Below, in pieces: positions 11,505 through 20,775 of a stretch of 64,000 nt of DNA. Origin of the DNA: Streptomyces caniferus (GTDB lineage: Bacteria > Actinomycetota > Actinomycetes > Streptomycetales > Streptomycetaceae); contig NZ_BLIN01000002.1 in the NCBI RefSeq assembly GCF_009811555.1, positions 1,497,070 through 1,561,069 of the forward strand. The letters are read 5' to 3'. The position numbers were made by a program, and so were the translations under genes. Each line of letters opens with the position of its first letter. Position 1 is the first letter of the stretch. The notes below the pieces were generated by a model that made no database searches, had not been told where the DNA came from, and was given only the letters and a program-made list of their open reading frames with translations.

Positions 11505-12596
11505 TCAGCTGCCCTCGCGCACGTCGTCGTCCGCGCCCTGGGCCGCCTGGCCGTCGTCCTCGCGCAGGTCGAGGCCGATGTCGAGGATCGGGGAGGAGTG
11601 CGTGAGCGCCCCCACCGCGAGGTAGTCGACGCCGGTCTCGGCGTAGGTGCGGGCGTTGTCCAGGGTCAGCCGGCCCGACGACTCCAGCATGGCGCGCCCG
11701 GCGACCAGCTCCACGGCCTCCCGGGTCTGCTCCGGGGTGAAGTTGTCCAGCAGGATCAGGTCGGCGCCCTCGGCGAGGATCGGCGGGATCTGGTCGATCC
11801 GGTCGACCTCCACCTCGATCGGCACACCGGGGAACTCGGCCCGTACGGCCGTGAACGCCTCGGCGACGCCGCCCGCCGCGACCACGTGGTTGTCCTTGAT
11901 CAGCGCCGCGTCCGACAGCGACATCCGGTGGTTGACGCCGCCGCCGCAGCGCACCGCGAACTTCTCCAGGGAGCGCAGCCCCGGCGTCGTCTTACGGGTG
12001 TCGCGGACCCTGGCCCGCGTGCCCTCCAGGGCGTCCGCCCAGGCCCGGGTCGCGGTCGCGATGCCCGACAGCCGGCACAGGATGTTCAGCGCGCTGCGCT
12101 CGGCGGTGAGCAGGTCGCGGGTGCGGGTGGTGACGCTCAGGAGCGGGGTGCCGGCCGCGACCCGGTCGCCGTCCTCGACGTGCCGCTCGACCGCGAACTC
12201 GTCGGTGCACACGATGGACAGCACCGCCTCGGCGATCCGCAGCCCGGCGACCGTACCGGCCTCACGGGCCGTGAAGTCGCCGGTGGCGACCGCGTCCTCG
12301 GGGACGGTGGCCACGGTCGTGACGTCCACGCCCTGGTCGAGGTCCTCCTCGACGGCGAGGTGCGCGATGTCCTCGACCTGTACGGGGTCGAGCCCGGCGG
12401 CCACCAGGAGGGCGGCGAGGTCGGGGTCGAGACCGCAGGTCAGCGGGTCGAGTTCGTAGGTGCCCTCGTCGCCGCCGCAGCCGCAGGCGTCGCCGCAGCC
12501 TCCCCCAGACGCTGTCTGGGGGGACCCCGAGGCGGAGGCACCGCCGGTGGGCCCGCCGATCTGGAGGAGGGGGAGGTCGTCGCGGGTGCTGCTCAC
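11505..12596 (-). CDS. nadC: Nicotinate-nucleotide pyrophosphorylase (carboxylating)
   Basis: 363 residues, longer than the usual ~285. The catalytic core begins near residue 62. Quinolinate-PRTase motifs are present: LNILCRLSGIAT, RDTRKTTPGLR, KFAVRCGGGVNHR, KDNH, and IEVEVDR. It converts quinolinate and PRPP to nicotinate mononucleotide in NAD synthesis. The N-terminal ~50 residues are Gly/Cys-rich (GGGCGDACGCGG) and contain a palindromic repeat translated in frame (see repeat feature), so this region is probably not needed for catalysis. Lies 76 bp after nadB. Confidence 0.97.
   Translation of the reverse strand: MSSTRDDLPLLQIGGPTGGASASGSPQTASGGGCGDACGCGGDEGTYELDPLTCGLDPDLAALLVAAGLDPVQVEDIAHLAVEEDLDQGVDVTTVATVPEDAVATGDFTAREAGTVAGLRIAEAVLSIVCTDEFAVERHVEDGDRVAAGTPLLSVTTRTRDLLTAERSALNILCRLSGIATATRAWADALEGTRARVRDTRKTTPGLRSLEKFAVRCGGGVNHRMSLSDAALIKDNHVVAAGGVAEAFTAVRAEFPGVPIEVEVDRIDQIPPILAEGADLILLDNFTPEQTREAVELVAGRAMLESSGRLTLDNARTYAETGVDYLAVGALTHSSPILDIGLDLREDDGQAAQGADDDVREGS
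12500..12530. repeat. Dispersed palindromic repeat inserted in frame in nadC
   Basis: Contains CCCCCAGAC-GCT-GTCTGGGGG (12502-12522), a 9-bp perfect stem with a 3-nt loop, followed by GACCCCGAG. Its form (C-run, short stem, G-run, then CCCC) resembles the repeat at 62793-62822. It is translated as SPQTASGGG in the nadC extension. Confidence 0.6.
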
Positions 12597-12672
12597 GGGC
12601 TGGGCTCCGTTTTCGGGGAGGAGGGGCTGCGGGGGGCTGTCTTGGCGGGCGGGGAGATCGATGGGCCGGTGG

Positions 12673-14445
12673 TCAGGGGGCCGTGGTCGGCGGGAAATCG
12701 GCGGTCGCCGTCGTATGGAGGGTCAGCGCGCGGTCCGCATCCAGGGTGATGCGGAAGTGCCGGCGCCAGGAGGCATCGTCGCGGTCCGGGTGGTCCTCGC
12801 GCCAATGGCAGCCGCGGGTCTCCGCTCGGCGCTGTGCCGCGGCGACCAGCACCCGGGCGACGCACAGCAGGTTGGTCGCCTCCCAGGCTTCCACGCCGGG
12901 CTCGGGGGACTTGTGGGTGGTGCCGGCGCTCGCCTCCGTCGCCTCGCGGTGGAGGCGGTCCAGTTCGGCGGCGGCGTGGGCGAGGCTCCCGGCGCTGCGC
13001 AGCACGCCTGCGCCGGCGGTCATGGTCCGCTGCACGGCGGTACGGGTTTCGGGGGCGAGGAGCGGGAGGGTGGTGCGCGGCGCGGATGCCGGGGCGGGGT
13101 CCGTGGCGGGCGCCGGGGTGAGCGCCGGATCGGGGTGTGTGGCGGACGCCGGCGCGGGGCCTTCGGCGATGTCCGCGGCGATCCGCTCCGCGAAGACCAG
13201 GCCCTCCAGGAGGGAGTTGGAGGCGAGCCGGTTGGCGCCGTGGACGCCGGTGCAGGCGACCTCGCCGCATGCGTAGAGGCCCGGGACCGTGGTGCGTCCG
13301 CGCAGGTCGGTGCGGACGCCGCCGGAGGCGTAGTGCGCGGCCGGGGCGACCGGTATCGGCTCGGTGACCGGGTCGATGCCGTGGCTGCGGCAGGCGGCGA
13401 GGATGGTCGGGAAACGCGTCTCCCACATCTGCGCACCGAAGTGCCTGCCGTCCAAGTACATGTGCTCGACGCCCTGTTCGTGCGCCCGGCGCATGATCGC
13501 CTTGGCGACGATGTCGCGCGGCGCCAGCTCGGCGAGCTCGTGCTGCCCGACCATGAAGCGGGTGCCGTCGGCGTCGACGAGGTGGGCGCCCTCGCCCCGT
13601 ACGGCCTCGGAGATCAGCGGCTGCTGGCCCTCCGCTTCCGGGCCCAAATACAGGACGGTGGGGTGGAATTGGACGAATTCCAGGTCGGAGATCTCCGCGC
13701 CGGCGCGCAGTGCCAGCGCCACCCCGTCGCCGGTGGAGACCGCCGGGTTGGTGGTCGCGGAGAAGACCTGCCCCATGCCGCCGGTGGCGAGCACCACCGA
13801 GGGGGCGTGTACGGCCCCGACGCCGTCGTGCTGGCCCTCCCCCATCACGTGCAGGGTGACGCCGGACGTATGGCCGTCGGGGTCCGTGAGCAGGTCGAGG
13901 ACGAGGGCGTTCTCGACCGTGCGCAGCCCGGCGGCGCGGACCGCCTCGACGAGCGCGCGGGAGATCTCGGCCCCGGTGGCGTCGCCGCCGGCGTGCGCGA
14001 TACGGCGGCGGTGGTGCCCGCCCTCGCGGGTGAGCGCTATCTCGTCGCTGCCCGGTGCGGTGTCGAAGCGGGCGCCGGTCCGGATCAGCCGGTGCACGGC
14101 GTCCGGGCCCTCGGTGACCAGGGTCCGGACGGCCGCCTCGTCGCACAGTCCGGCGCCGGCCACGAGGGTGTCGGCCAGGTGCTGCTCCGGGGTGTCGCCG
14201 TCGCCGAGAGCCGCCGCGATACCGCCCTGTGCCCAGCGCGTGGAGCCGTCGTCCAGGCGGGCCTTGGTGACGACGACGGTGCGGCGGCCGGCCGCGGCGC
14301 AGCGCAGCGCGGCGGTCAGGCCGGCCACCCCGGAGCCCACGACCACGACATCGGCTTCGATGGACCAGCCGGGGGCGGGGGCCTGCAGGCGTATGCCGGT
14401 GCCTGGGACGGGGCCGGGGCCGGTGCCTGTTCCGGTGGCGGTCAT
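12673..14445 (-). CDS. nadB: L-aspartate oxidase
   Basis: 590 residues, FAD enzyme oxidising L-aspartate to iminoaspartate, first step to quinolinate. The FAD-binding motif [15 protein letters not shown] is at about 34-48; [22 protein letters not shown] and [10 protein letters not shown] are succinate-dehydrogenase-family signatures; the C-terminal helical domain follows. An Ala/Pro/Thr-rich insertion (about residues 425-460) is atypical. Its ATG overlaps the panC stop by 4 bp, indicating translational coupling. nadA is not adjacent here. Confidence 0.97.
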   Translation of the reverse strand: MTATGTGTGPGPVPGTGIRLQAPAPGWSIEADVVVVGSGVAGLTAALRCAAAGRRTVVVTKARLDDGSTRWAQGGIAAALGDGDTPEQHLADTLVAGAGLCDEAAVRTLVTEGPDAVHRLIRTGARFDTAPGSDEIALTREGGHHRRRIAHAGGDATGAEISRALVEAVRAAGLRTVENALVLDLLTDPDGHTSGVTLHVMGEGQHDGVGAVHAPSVVLATGGMGQVFSATTNPAVSTGDGVALALRAGAEISDLEFVQFHPTVLYLGPEAEGQQPLISEAVRGEGAHLVDADGTRFMVGQHELAELAPRDIVAKAIMRRAHEQGVEHMYLDGRHFGAQMWETRFPTILAACRSHGIDPVTEPIPVAPAAHYASGGVRTDLRGRTTVPGLYACGEVACTGVHGANRLASNSLLEGLVFAERIAADIAEGPAPASATHPDPALTPAPATDPAPASAPRTTLPLLAPETRTAVQRTMTAGAGVLRSAGSLAHAAAELDRLHREATEASAGTTHKSPEPGVEAWEATNLLCVARVLVAAAQRRAETRGCHWREDHPDRDDASWRRHFRITLDADRALTLHTTATADFPPTTAP

Positions 14446-15815
14446 CGGGTCGCTCCGAGGGGGCCTTGGGGGGTGGTTGGGGGTGTGGCGGGTGCGGTGG
14501 AAGCGGGTGTGGAGGTGGAAGCGGGGGCGACGGAAGGGGCAGGGGCGGGGGAAGCTGCAGGAGTGGCCGCCGCCGCGTCCGTGGTGGGGCCCTGCGTGGT
14601 GCCGGAGCCCCGGGTGGTGCCGGAGTCCTGCGTGGTGGTGCCGTCCTGGTGGGCGGCCGTCGCCTGCGGTCGTCCGGCTCCGAAAACCAGCCGGATGTTG
14701 TCGATCAGTCGCGTGGTGCCGACCTTCGCGGCGACCGCGAGGATGGCCTCGCCCTCGTACGCGTCCGGGACCTCGGTGAAGTCGGACGGATCGACCAGGG
14801 CCAGGTAGTCCAGCGTGAGCGGCGGGTCGAGGCGGGCGGCGTCCGCCAGCACCGCCCGGGCCGCGGCCCGGGCCACGGAGGGGCCGTGCGGGGGTCCCGC
14901 AGCGGCGTAGGCGACCGCGTGTGCGTCGGCGGCCGCCCGGTCCTCGCCGAGGGCGGCCAGGGCCGCAGAACGGTGCTGGGCCGCGTGGCCCACGGAGGCG
15001 GCGCGGGCGCGCAGCGCCTCCTCGGCGGCGAGCCGGTCACGGGCCGCGAACAGCGCCGCAGACAGTGCGAGCGCGGTGCTCCGCTCCGGGACCGAGAGGT
15101 AACGGTTGCGGCTGGAGAGGGCCAGGCCGTCCTCCTCGCGCACCGTGGGAACGCCGATGATCTCGACGGGGAAGTTGAGGTCGGCGGCCATCCGCGTGAT
15201 GACCGCGAGCTGCTGGGCGTCCTTCTGCCCGTAGAGGGCGAGGTCCGGCGCGGTCAGGTGGAGCAGCTTGGCGACGACGGTCAGGACGCCGTCGAAGTGA
15301 CCGGGGCGGCTGGCGCCTTCCAGGAGGGTCCCCATGGGGCCCGCGGCGATCCGGATCTGCGGTTCCCCGCCCGGGTAGACCTCGTCGACGGACGGGGCGA
15401 AGACGGCGTCCGCGCCCGCCGCGACGGCCAGCTCGACATCCGCGTCCAGGGTGCGCGGATAGCGGTCCAGGTCCTCCCCGGCGCCGAACTGCAGCGGGTT
15501 GACGAAGACCGTGACGACGACCTGGCCCTGCGGGCCGACCCGGCGACGGGCGGCGCGGACCAAGGTGGCGTGGCCCTCGTGGAGTGCGCCCATGGTCATG
15601 ACGACGGCACGGGCGCCGGCACGGCGGGGCAGCGCGCGCAGGGCGGCGGCGGTGTGGACGAGGGGGGTGGGGTGGGCGGGGTGGCTCGCGTCCACGGGCG
15701 GGTCCTGGTGGCTCGCTTCGGTGGACTGCGCCTCGCGGCCCGCGTCCATGGGCTGGGCGTCGCGGCTCGCGTCCAGGGGGCGGGCCGGGTCCGGACTCTG
15801 CGGCGAGGAGGTCAT
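14442..15815 (-). CDS. panC: Pantothenate synthetase with long N- and C-terminal extensions
   Basis: 457 residues, while typical PanC is about 280. Core from about residue 48: [12 protein letters not shown] (ATP/HIGH-like), [25 protein letters not shown] and SSRNRYLS are all intact, so the pantoate + β-alanine ligation should work. The N-terminal extension contains four degenerate 9-residue units (DASRDAQPM and relatives). The C-terminal ~90 residues are Thr/Gly then Ala/Pro-rich and probably disordered. AAGGAGG precedes the ATG. It overlaps the upstream DUF2520 gene and downstream nadB by 4 bp each. Confidence 0.96.
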   Translation of the reverse strand: MTSSPQSPDPARPLDASRDAQPMDAGREAQSTEASHQDPPVDASHPAHPTPLVHTAAALRALPRRAGARAVVMTMGALHEGHATLVRAARRRVGPQGQVVVTVFVNPLQFGAGEDLDRYPRTLDADVELAVAAGADAVFAPSVDEVYPGGEPQIRIAAGPMGTLLEGASRPGHFDGVLTVVAKLLHLTAPDLALYGQKDAQQLAVITRMAADLNFPVEIIGVPTVREEDGLALSSRNRYLSVPERSTALALSAALFAARDRLAAEEALRARAASVGHAAQHRSAALAALGEDRAAADAHAVAYAAAGPPHGPSVARAAARAVLADAARLDPPLTLDYLALVDPSDFTEVPDAYEGEAILAVAAKVGTTRLIDNIRLVFGAGRPQATAAHQDGTTTQDSGTTRGSGTTQGPTTDAAAATPAASPAPAPSVAPASTSTPASTAPATPPTTPQGPLGATR

Positions 15816-16930
15816 CGGTCGCCTCCTTCGGGGCCGTGGTCGGGGGCGTCGGGGCCGGGCTCCGGGGCGTCGGGACCTTCGGAGGCCGGGCCGGGGGCCT
15901 CGGGGCCCTCAGTGTTCGGGCCGGGGGCGTCCGGGTCCGCGCCAGGTGCGTCGGGGTCCGCGCCGGGTGTATCGGGAGTGGAGGTGCTCGGCGCGTTCCC
16001 GGGCCGGGGGCCGGAGGCGGGGCGTTCGCCGGAGTCCGCGAGGACGTCGAGCAGGTCCTCGGCCAGTTCCGGCTTCAGCAGACCGTGGTCCAGCGCGCGG
16101 TCCGCGGTCGTACGGGCCATGGCGACGTACCCGGCGACGCTCTGCGGCGCGTGCCGGCGCAGCTCCGCGATATGGGCGGCGACCGTGCCGGCGTCACCCC
16201 GTGCGACCGGGCCGGTCAGCGCCGCGTCACCCGACCGCAGCGCGTTGTCCAGGGCGGCGCCGAGCAGCGGCCCCAGCATCCGGTCCGGGGCCTGCACCCC
16301 CGCGTCGCGCAGCAGGTCCATCGACTGGGCCACGAGCGTGACCAGGTGGTTTGCACCGATGGCGAGCGCCGCGTGGTAGAGCGGACGCGCTGATTCCGCG
16401 ATCCACTCGGGCTCCCCGCCCATCTCGATGACCAGCGCCTCGGCGGCCATCCGCAGCTCGTCGGGCGAGGTCACCCCGAACGAGCAGCCCGCCAGCCGCT
16501 GGACGTCCACGGAGGTGCCGGTGAACGTCATGGCCGGATGCAGGGCGAGCGGCAGGGCGCCGGCACGGGTGGCCGGGTCCAGCACCGCGGTTCCGTACCG
16601 GCCCGAGGTGTGCACCAGCAGCTGGCCGGGCCGTACGGCGCCGGTCTCGGCGAGGCCGCTCACCAGGTCGGCCAGGGCGTCGTCGGGGACCGTCAGCAGG
16701 ACGAGGTCGGCGCGGGCGAGCACCTCGGCCGGGGTGACCAGCGGGACGTCGGGCAGCAGCTCGGCGGCACGTCGCACGGAGGCGTCGGAGACGCCCGACA
16801 CGGCAACCGGACGATGCCCTGCGAGCTGCAGCGAAGCGGCGAGGGCGGGCCCGACACGGCCCGCGCCGACGACTCCGACGGTCAGCCGGGCGGGGCGGTC
16901 ATGGGCCTCGGTGGGTGGCATTGCATTCAC
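15812..16930 (-). CDS. Rossmann-like and DUF2520 domain oxidoreductase upstream of panC
   Basis: 372 residues from GTG at 16930, chosen because GGAAGG lies 10 nt upstream; an in-frame ATG three codons later is less well placed. The N-terminal Rossmann fold shows [16 protein letters not shown]; the DUF2520 part holds [10 protein letters not shown] and [14 protein letters not shown]. The fold is that of 6-phosphogluconate dehydrogenase and ketopantoate reductase relatives. Position immediately before panC suggests a role in pantothenate supply, but a ketopantoate reductase role is inference. The C-terminal ~70 residues are repetitive acidic/Pro-rich sequence ([16 protein letters not shown]). 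First gene of the panC-nadB-nadC-coaX block. Confidence 0.88.
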   Translation of the reverse strand: MNAMPPTEAHDRPARLTVGVVGAGRVGPALAASLQLAGHRPVAVSGVSDASVRRAAELLPDVPLVTPAEVLARADLVLLTVPDDALADLVSGLAETGAVRPGQLLVHTSGRYGTAVLDPATRAGALPLALHPAMTFTGTSVDVQRLAGCSFGVTSPDELRMAAEALVIEMGGEPEWIAESARPLYHAALAIGANHLVTLVAQSMDLLRDAGVQAPDRMLGPLLGAALDNALRSGDAALTGPVARGDAGTVAAHIAELRRHAPQSVAGYVAMARTTADRALDHGLLKPELAEDLLDVLADSGERPASGPRPGNAPSTSTPDTPGADPDAPGADPDAPGPNTEGPEAPGPASEGPDAPEPGPDAPDHGPEGGDR

Positions 16931-17147
16931 GCGGCGATGGCCTTCCGTTCCAGTCCGCGGGGGGTACCGGACGATTCCTCGCCATGCTACGCGAGTGTTT
17001 CCGGCAGCCCTCAGAGCTGTACGGAAGGTGAGACGGGGGTCTCTCGCGAGAGTTATCCACAGGGGTCGCGGCTCGGCGCGGGGCTGAGCCATGCTCGATG
17101 CAGTGACGCGCGGAGAGCGTGCGAGAAGCAGCAGCCAGGGGGGGCAC

Positions 17148-18656
17148 ATGAGGCGCATGCGGGACAGGGAAGCGGACGACGGCAGCAGCAGGGACGCGGG
17201 CTCGCGGGAAGTCCCGGGGCGCGATGCGGGGCGTCTCTCCGACGGGGCTTCGCGGCGTTCTTCCGACGGCCTTTCGGGTCCTCCTTCCGAGAGCACGTCG
17301 GCTGGTCCCTCCGACTCCGACGGCACTTCGGGGCATCCTTCGGACGGTGCTTCCGGGGGCGCTTCCGGGGGCTCGGTGTCCGAGGGTTCGAGCGGTGTCT
17401 GCGGGGAGGCCTCGGGCGGCGCTCCGGGCGAGGGGGATGCCGCGCCGACCGCGAAGGATGCCGCGCCGGCCGCGGGGGATGCCGCCTCGGTCGCGGGGGA
17501 TGCCGCCTCGGTCGAGCGGGCACGGAGACGGGCTGCGTTCCGTGGCGCGGCACGGGTGCTGGCGAGAGACACGTTCCTGGAGACGATCCGCGAGCGGCTG
17601 GACCGCTTGGTGGCCGATGCCCCGGCCGCCCACGACTTGGACGACCGGCTCGACTTCTACGGCAACGACGACGGCATCGTCGGCGAGCTGGAACGCCGGA
17701 CCGCCGACACCCTGGGCACCGAGGCCGCCGCCTTCTTCCCGACCGGCACGATGGCCCAGCAGGTCGCGCTGCGCTGCTGGGCGGGACGTACGGGCAACGC
17801 AACGGTCGCCGGTCATCCTCTGTCGCATCTGGAGGTGCATGAGCGCGACGCCTATGCGGTGGTCAGCGGGCTGCGCATGGTGCATCCGACCAACGCTCCA
17901 CGGCTGCCGACCGCGGCCGAGGTCTACGACCTGGCGGAGCCGTTCGGAGCCCTTGCGCTCGAACTCCCCCTCCGGAACGCCGGATTCGTACTGCCGTCGT
18001 GGGACGAGCTGACGGCAGTGGTGGCGGCGGCACGGGACCGGGATGCGGTGGTGCACTTCGACGGCGCGCGACTGTGGGAGTGCGGCCCGCACTTCGGCCG
18101 TACGCTCCCGGAGATCGCGGCCCTCGCGGACAGCGTGTACGTCTCCTTCTACAAGTCGCTGGACGCCATATCGGGCGCCGCGCTCGCGGGCAGCGAGGAC
18201 TTCATCGAGGAGGCCCGGACCTGGCGCCACCGGTACGGCGGCCAGCTGTTCCAGCAGTGGCCGGCCGCGCTGACGGCCCTGAGCGGCCTGGACCGTGAGC
18301 TGCCACGGCTGCCGGAGTACGTGGCCCAGGCGAAGGTCGTGGCCCGCGCGCTGGGCGAGGGCCTGGCCGAGGCCGGCGTCCCGTGGTTCAGGGTGCACCC
18401 GGAGGTGCCGCACACCCATCAGTTCCAGGTGTGGCTTCCGCACCCGCCCGAGCTGCTCGACGAGGCCGCCGTCCGCCAGGCGGAGGAGACGAAGACAGCA
18501 CTGTTCCAGAGATGGTTCGAGCCCGCCCCGGCCGGACCCCCAGGGGTGGCACTGACAGAGGTGACGGTTGCCGCGTCCGCCATGGACTGGACGGCGGACG
18601 AAGTGCGGTCGGCTGTCAGGGAGTTCGTGACGTTCGTGGACCGCGTCGGGGGGTGA
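17148..18656 (+). CDS. PLP-dependent threonine-aldolase-fold (β-eliminating lyase-related) enzyme
   Basis: 502 residues if started at ATG 17148 (a G-run sits just upstream; GTG/ATG at 17091 and ATG at 17157 are alternatives). The first ~120 residues are Ser/Gly/Asp/Ala-rich with repeats such as AAPAAGDAAS and look disordered. The fold-type I core begins about residue 130: DFYGNDDG, FFPTGTMAQQVALR, HLEVHERDAY, HFDGARLWE, and the PLP lysine in SFYKSLDAISGA. The FYKSLDA form differs from the SLSKGLGAP of classical low-specificity threonine aldolases, so substrate is uncertain. Divergent from the DUF2520 gene. Confidence 0.8.
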   Translation: MRRMRDREADDGSSRDAGSREVPGRDAGRLSDGASRRSSDGLSGPPSESTSAGPSDSDGTSGHPSDGASGGASGGSVSEGSSGVCGEASGGAPGEGDAAPTAKDAAPAAGDAASVAGDAASVERARRRAAFRGAARVLARDTFLETIRERLDRLVADAPAAHDLDDRLDFYGNDDGIVGELERRTADTLGTEAAAFFPTGTMAQQVALRCWAGRTGNATVAGHPLSHLEVHERDAYAVVSGLRMVHPTNAPRLPTAAEVYDLAEPFGALALELPLRNAGFVLPSWDELTAVVAAARDRDAVVHFDGARLWECGPHFGRTLPEIAALADSVYVSFYKSLDAISGAALAGSEDFIEEARTWRHRYGGQLFQQWPAALTALSGLDRELPRLPEYVAQAKVVARALGEGLAEAGVPWFRVHPEVPHTHQFQVWLPHPPELLDEAAVRQAEETKTALFQRWFEPAPAGPPGVALTEVTVAASAMDWTADEVRSAVREFVTFVDRVGG

Positions 18657-19169
18657 TGCGGGCGAGGGAGGCTTGCGTCACCCGGGCGGGCTGGCGCTGA
18701 TCGGGGCGGGCTTGTGTTGCCGGGGCGGGCTCGCGCTGATCGGGTCGGGCTTTTGTTGCCGAGATGGGCTTGTGTTGCCGAGGTGGAAAGGGGTGCTGCC
18801 GGGTGAGGTCTGTGCCACCGGGGTAGCGGGGGTGCCGCCGGGGTTCGGCGTGGTCCTGGGGTGACGGAGGAGGGGCGCGGACTGGGGCGGCGGGTTGCGG
18901 GGCCGGGACAGCGGGCCGCAGGGCCGGGGCGAGTGGGCGCAGACTCGCCACGGCGGGCGGCGGGCGGCGGACGGCGGACGGCGGACGGCGGACGGCGGCG
19001 TACGGAGCTGCGGGCTGCGGGCTGCGGGCTGCGGGCTGCGGGGCGGCATACGACGGGACCGCGGGCTCGACGCCGGCGAGGGGGGCGCGGGCGAGCCCAT
19101 GCCCCTTACGTCGGAGCGGACCCTCGGAGCGGACTACGGCCTCACGTCCGAGCGGCACCTCGGAGCGGG
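18657..19169. other. Low-complexity intergenic region with heptamer and longer degenerate repeats
   Basis: About 510 bp without a convincing gene. It contains two imperfect ~40-bp units starting at GCGCTGATCGG (18693 and 18733), four and a half CGGCGGA heptamers (18965-18998), five GCTGCGG heptamers (19007-19041), then degenerate CTCGGAGCGG-type repeats to about 19200. Frames across it encode only Pro/Ala/Arg runs. Confidence 0.7.
18965..19041. repeat. Two adjacent heptanucleotide microsatellites
   Basis: CGGCGGA repeated four full times plus a partial copy (18965-18998), then GCTGCGG repeated five times (19007-19041). Seven-base units shift any reading frame, consistent with a non-coding spacer. 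Confidence 0.85.
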
Positions 19170-19550
19170 TTATCGCCTCGCGTCGGAACGGAGCCTCGGG
19201 GCGGGCTGAGGGGTGCCGTCGGAACGGGTAGTGGGCGCGGGCGTCGGAGCGTGGGCGGAAGTGGGGGCGGGCTGGGCTGAGGTGGGGGCGGGGGCCTGGG
19301 GCGGGGTGGGGTGGGGCGGGGGGAGGGGGCGGCGGGGAAGACGGAGCAAGGCCGCAACCCCCACCCCCACCCCCCGCCGAACACGCCCCGGAAGCCGATC
19401 GGCGGGGTCCGTGACCACCGCCAGAAAGCGGCGCCACTGCCTGATCTCCCGGGCGGTGCGGACGGTGTGGGTTCCCGGGGCGGGTGGGGCTGCCTCGCCT
19501 CGCTGGGCGGCGCGGTAGGTGTCGAGGAGGTGCTGCTGAGCGGCGTTCAT
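19170..19550 (-). CDS. Small conserved Streptomyces protein, 126 aa, unknown function
   Basis: Starts MNAAQQHLLDTYRAAQRGE at ATG 19550. The first ~60 residues (HTVRTAREIRQWRRFLAVV) look like a genuine globular helical domain; after about residue 65 the chain becomes Pro/Ala/Thr-rich and runs into the low-complexity zone, so the 3' end may be unconserved. Divergently transcribed from the DUF5937-ArsR regulator across a 100-bp gap carrying a strong palindrome, which suggests it is controlled by that regulator. No function recognised. Confidence 0.6.
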   Translation of the reverse strand: MNAAQQHLLDTYRAAQRGEAAPPAPGTHTVRTAREIRQWRRFLAVVTDPADRLPGRVRRGVGVGVAALLRLPRRPLPPPHPTPPQAPAPTSAQPAPTSAHAPTPAPTTRSDGTPQPAPRLRSDARR

Positions 19551-19586
19551 GTCCTTCACTGTGGAGCGGTCCAGCGGACCGTGGCC

Positions 19587-19615
19587 CGTCGATTGACGGG
19601 AGCCGTCAATCGACG
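19587..19615. promoter_or_regulatory. Palindromic operator candidate between divergent genes
   Basis: CGTCGATTGACGG, 3-nt GAG spacer, then its exact complement: 13 of 13 pairs. It lies 36 bp before the regulator start and 37 bp before the divergent small gene, the expected place for an autoregulatory ArsR-type site. Confidence 0.65.
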
Positions 19616-19650
19616 TCCGGGCAGGTGGCGGACTCGCGCATGATGGGCGC

Positions 19651-20760
19651 ATGGCCAACGTCATCGACATCACCGGGCTGCCGCCGGAGCGCATCGTCTT
19701 CTCCCCCTCCCCGTTGGCGGAGCTGGGCGCCGCGCTGCATGCGCTCTCCGAGCCGGGCCACCATCCCGGGCTGCACGGCTGGGTCACCGCCACCAACGCG
19801 GCGCTGGAGACCGACCTGGCCGACCGGCTGTGCGAGGCGGACTTCCTGTGGCGGTCCTCCCGTACCGACATCATGCTGCCGGCCCGCCCCGGGGCGACGC
19901 TGGCCGAGGAGCTGGACGAGCTGGACAAGATCGACGACGAGCGGTTCGTGGCCGCCGCGTTCGAGATCACCTGCTCGGCGAGCTACACCCGCCCCACCCC
20001 GTCGCCCCTCGTCGATGCGGACGAGCGGGCGCGGGTACGGGAGATGGCCGCCGCGCGCGGTCCGCGGCAGGCGGCCTTCACCGACCGGATGCTCACCGAC
20101 CCGGACGGCCTGCGGGTGTGGCTGCGTCGCCTGCTCGAGGACTGCGAGGAGGCGTTCTTCGGGGACATCTGGCGGCGGGTGGGCATCCAGCTGGCGGCCG
20201 ATGCCCGGCACAAGACCGAGCTGCTGCGCCACAAGGGCCTGGCCGAGACGCTGTCCGCGACGTCGAAGGCGTTGTCCCTGGAGGAGGCGCAGGACGGCAG
20301 CGGTGGCATCCGCATCCTGGTCGACAAGCTGGCCCGGGGGCGTACGACGGCCTTCGCGAGCCCCGGGGATCCGGGCGTCACCTTCCTGCCGACGTCGTTC
20401 GGCTGGCCGCATCTGGTGTTCAGCCACGCTCCGGGCTGGCGCCCCGTGCTGCAGTACCCGGTCACCGGGCCGGAGTTGCCGGCGCCGGCCGCGCTGGAAC
20501 TCGTCCAGCAGCGGCTGGAGGCGCTGGCCCACCCGATGCGGATGCAGTTGTGCCGGACGCTGTCGCGGGGGCCGCATACGACGGGGGAGCTGGCGACCGC
20601 GTTCGGCATCACCGCGCCGGAGGTGTCGCGGCACATTGCCCTGTTGAAGAAGGCCGGTCTGATCCAGACGCGGCGTCGGGGCCGCTATGTGCTGCATCAG
20701 CTGGACCTCCAGGTGGTGGCCCGGCTGGGCAGCGACTTCCTGGAAGGCGTACTGCGCTAG
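19651..20760 (+). CDS. DUF5937 / ArsR-type winged-helix transcriptional regulator
   Basis: 369 residues. The N-terminal ~250 residues form the DUF5937-type domain (starts MANVIDITGLPPERIVFSPS), probably a ligand or dimerisation module. The C-terminal ArsR-like winged helix is clear: RLEALAHPMRMQLCRTLSRG, then ELATAFGITAPEVSRHIALLKKAGLI, then RRGRYVLHQLD. No metal-binding Cys motif (ELCVCDL type) is present in the recognition region, so a metal role is unlikely. Likely binds the palindrome at 19587-19615. Confidence 0.85.
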   Translation: MANVIDITGLPPERIVFSPSPLAELGAALHALSEPGHHPGLHGWVTATNAALETDLADRLCEADFLWRSSRTDIMLPARPGATLAEELDELDKIDDERFVAAAFEITCSASYTRPTPSPLVDADERARVREMAAARGPRQAAFTDRMLTDPDGLRVWLRRLLEDCEEAFFGDIWRRVGIQLAADARHKTELLRHKGLAETLSATSKALSLEEAQDGSGGIRILVDKLARGRTTAFASPGDPGVTFLPTSFGWPHLVFSHAPGWRPVLQYPVTGPELPAPAALELVQQRLEALAHPMRMQLCRTLSRGPHTTGELATAFGITAPEVSRHIALLKKAGLIQTRRRGRYVLHQLDLQVVARLGSDFLEGVLR

Positions 20761-20775
20761 GGCCTGTCTCCTCGA

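Noticed and set aside
18616..19437. 273-codon minus-strand frame across the low-complexity spacer
   Set aside because: Pure Pro/Ala/Arg repeat sequence that overlaps both a PLP-enzyme gene and a better-supported small gene.
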